Below are positions 22,168-23,389 of a stretch of DNA of 23,389 bases, one piece after another (within the stretch, counting starts at the first letter, position 1; every line of letters starts with the position of its first letter). The notes under the pieces were generated by a model. That model was not told where the DNA came from and did not search any database. It saw nothing but the letters and a program-made list of their open reading frames with translations. Position numbers and translations under genes: made by a program. This DNA comes from Dethiobacter sp. (GTDB taxonomy: Bacteria > Bacillota_D > Dethiobacteria > Dethiobacterales > Dethiobacteraceae): contig JAGXSQ010000068.1 in the NCBI GenBank assembly GCA_018333395.1, forward strand, positions 1 to 23,389, read 5' to 3'.

Positions 22168-23295
22168 TTATGTTTTGACGCTTTTTCTCACCGGAGCGTT
22201 CTGCGTCTGGGGCGGTGCCGCTCCGTCAATGCTCCTCTCGTTTAGCCACCTGCCGATAGAAGGAGCCACGTCTGCTTGAGAACGAGAACTTACGTAGATG
22301 CCGATATGCCCGCCCGGGAAGGAAATCATGTCCTTGTCAGTGCTTGCCACCGCGTCGTTAAGCGGCTTGCTGGAGGCCGGCGGCACCAGATGATCCTGTT
22401 CGGCAAACACGTTTAAGAGCGGCATGGTAATGTTTTTCAGGTTAACTATACGCCCGCCCAGTTCCAGTTTATTCTGGATCAGCAAGTTTTCCTGAAATAG
22501 GTCCTTAATAAACTTGCGGAAAGCCTCTCCCGCCTGGGCTGGACTGTCGAAAATCCATTTTTCCATGCGCAGGAAGTCTTTTACCACTTCCGGTTTGTCC
22601 AGATTCTCCAGTAGGCCCATGTATTTGTCCAGCATCAGCTGAAAGGGCTTCAGCATCAAGAACCCGATGTTCATAAAGCTGCCGGGAACAACCCCCATCG
22701 CATCCACTATGCTATCCACGTCCATATGCTTGCTCCAGATAAAAAGCAGGCCGTCTTCGGTAGAAAAGTCCACCGGGGCGACCATCGTCACCAGGTTCCG
22801 CACCTTCTCCGGGTAAAGGGCGCTGTAGATAACACTAAAGGTGCCGCCTTGACAGACTCCTATCAGGTTTATTTTATCCTGCCCGCTTCTTTGCCGTATT
22901 ACATCAACCGCATTATTTATATAGCCGTCAATATAATCTTCCAGGGTCAGATACTTATCAGTTCTGTCCGGGTAACCCCAGTCGATTATATAAACGTCCA
23001 GACCCAGTTCCAGCCAGCGGCTGATCACACTTTTATCCTGCTGCAGGTCCATCATGTACTGCCGGTTCACCAAGGCATAAACGATAAGCGTGGGTACCGC
23101 ACTTATTTTCTCCTCTTTGGGCAGGTAGCGATAGAGACTGACCTTGTCTTCCCTGTAGACCAGTTCCTTGGAAGTGAGCGCTACGTCAACATCGCTTATT
23201 GACAGCATGGTGTTAAGGCCGTCCATCAGCTTCCTGTTGACTGTCATCATTTCGTCCAGAGATTTCATCAGGTTAAAGTTCATTGCTACAGGCAT
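22168..23295 (-). CDS. phaC: Class III polyhydroxyalkanoate synthase subunit PhaC
   Basis: Polymerises 3-hydroxyacyl-CoA into PHA storage granules. The protein is 375 residues from the chosen start, near class III PhaC (about 355), much shorter than class I. The alpha/beta-hydrolase catalytic triad is seen: C148 in the lipase-like box GVCQGG (146-151), D301 in FAEQDHLVPP and H330 in GGHIGIYVSS. These are each one residue from the positions I recall for Allochromatium PhaC (149/302/331). The conserved DVYIIDWGYPDR segment is present. The frame may start at GTG 23301, but ATG 23295 lies 7 bases from AGGAGG and is preferred. It begins two bases after the stop of an upstream gene (TGA-GC-ATG), as expected for a phaE-phaC pair. 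Confidence 0.95.
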   Translation of the reverse strand: MPVAMNFNLMKSLDEMMTVNRKLMDGLNTMLSISDVDVALTSKELVYREDKVSLYRYLPKEEKISAVPTLIVYALVNRQYMMDLQQDKSVISRWLELGLDVYIIDWGYPDRTDKYLTLEDYIDGYINNAVDVIRQRSGQDKINLIGVCQGGTFSVIYSALYPEKVRNLVTMVAPVDFSTEDGLLFIWSKHMDVDSIVDAMGVVPGSFMNIGFLMLKPFQLMLDKYMGLLENLDKPEVVKDFLRMEKWIFDSPAQAGEAFRKFIKDLFQENLLIQNKLELGGRIVNLKNITMPLLNVFAEQDHLVPPASSKPLNDAVASTDKDMISFPGGHIGIYVSSRSQADVAPSIGRWLNERSIDGAAPPQTQNAPVRKSVKT

Positions 23296-23297
23296 GC

Positions 23298-23389
23298 TCA
23301 CTCCTCCTTGCTCTTTTCTTTCAGGCTTTCCACTGCTTTGGACAGTTCTTTTATCTTACTGGCCTGTTCCTTCTGACTTTTTTTCAAAT
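23298..23389 (-). CDS. C-terminal end of a charged helical protein upstream of phaC (PhaE/phasin-like?)
   Basis: The last 30 codons of a gene that starts beyond the window. The sequence LKKSQKEQASKIKELSKAVE then SLKEKSKEE is strongly helical, rich in Lys/Glu, and coiled-coil-like. The stop is two bases before the phaC start, and its final codons carry the phaC Shine-Dalgarno sequence, so the genes are co-translated. Class III synthases need a PhaE (or PhaR) partner and are commonly encoded next to it, so PhaE, PhaR or a phasin is the natural guess. Too little is visible to name it. Confidence 0.65.
   Translation of the reverse strand, partial: LKKSQKEQASKIKELSKAVESLKEKSKEE

Overview
The window reads as the core chromosome of an endospore-forming, Gram-positive bacterium of the Clostridia type, perhaps Peptococcaceae or Desulfotomaculia-like. 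The basis is the gene order yqfC-yqfD-phoH-ybeY-cdd-era-recO-glyQ-glyS-ppsR-ppdK-dnaG-sigA, the sporulation genes yqfC/yqfD and a DacF-type peptidase, an alpha2beta2 glycyl-tRNA synthetase under a T-box leader, PPDK with its regulator, and a class III polyhydroxyalkanoate (PHA) synthase. Genus cannot be fixed from the sequence alone.

Layout, left to right (nearly everything is on the minus strand). 1-726: the start of an IS200/IS605 tnpA that runs off the window, its left-end hairpin, and a small membrane protein whose 3' end may be clipped by the insertion. 900-1360: four tRNA genes (Asn, Met/CAT, Glu, Val; all with encoded CCA) with a very good sigma-A promoter and a strong terminator. 1380-4302: dnaG-sigA, overlapping and translationally coupled. 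4785-5936: a penicillin-binding D,D-carboxypeptidase on the plus strand. 6061-12889: promoter, glycine T-box, then glyQ-glyS-ppsR-ppdK, closely spaced and with no obvious internal promoter. 13004-15105: a DUF4342 protein, recO and era. 15295-15489: a 64-residue membrane protein divergent from era with an extended -10 promoter. 15615-20414: yqfC, yqfD, phoH, ybeY, a DUF881-family membrane protein and cdd. 20418-20878: a non-coding gap with a plausible plus-strand promoter and terminator, a candidate small RNA. 20879-23389: a patatin-like hydrolase (more AT-rich than its neighbours), a gap with a 22-bp perfect palindrome, class III phaC, and the C-terminal end of a charged, helix-forming protein in the place where phaE or another PHA partner is expected.

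Together the central genes serve DNA replication (dnaG), transcription (sigA), ribosome maturation (era, ybeY, probably phoH), repair (recO), pyrimidine salvage (cdd), glycine charging (glyQS) and PEP/pyruvate interconversion (ppdK, ppsR). The right end is a separate carbon-storage module. Most of the window is a conserved housekeeping neighbourhood. The less ordinary parts are the candidate RNA at 20637-20860, the patatin/PhaC pair, the DUF881 protein sitting where pgpH and dgkA usually lie, the dispersed-repeat hairpins, and the IS insertion. Several starts were moved inward from the longest open frame because the Shine-Dalgarno sequence fits a later codon (dnaG, glyS, glyQ, era, cdd, yqfC, phaC, and the small plus-strand gene).
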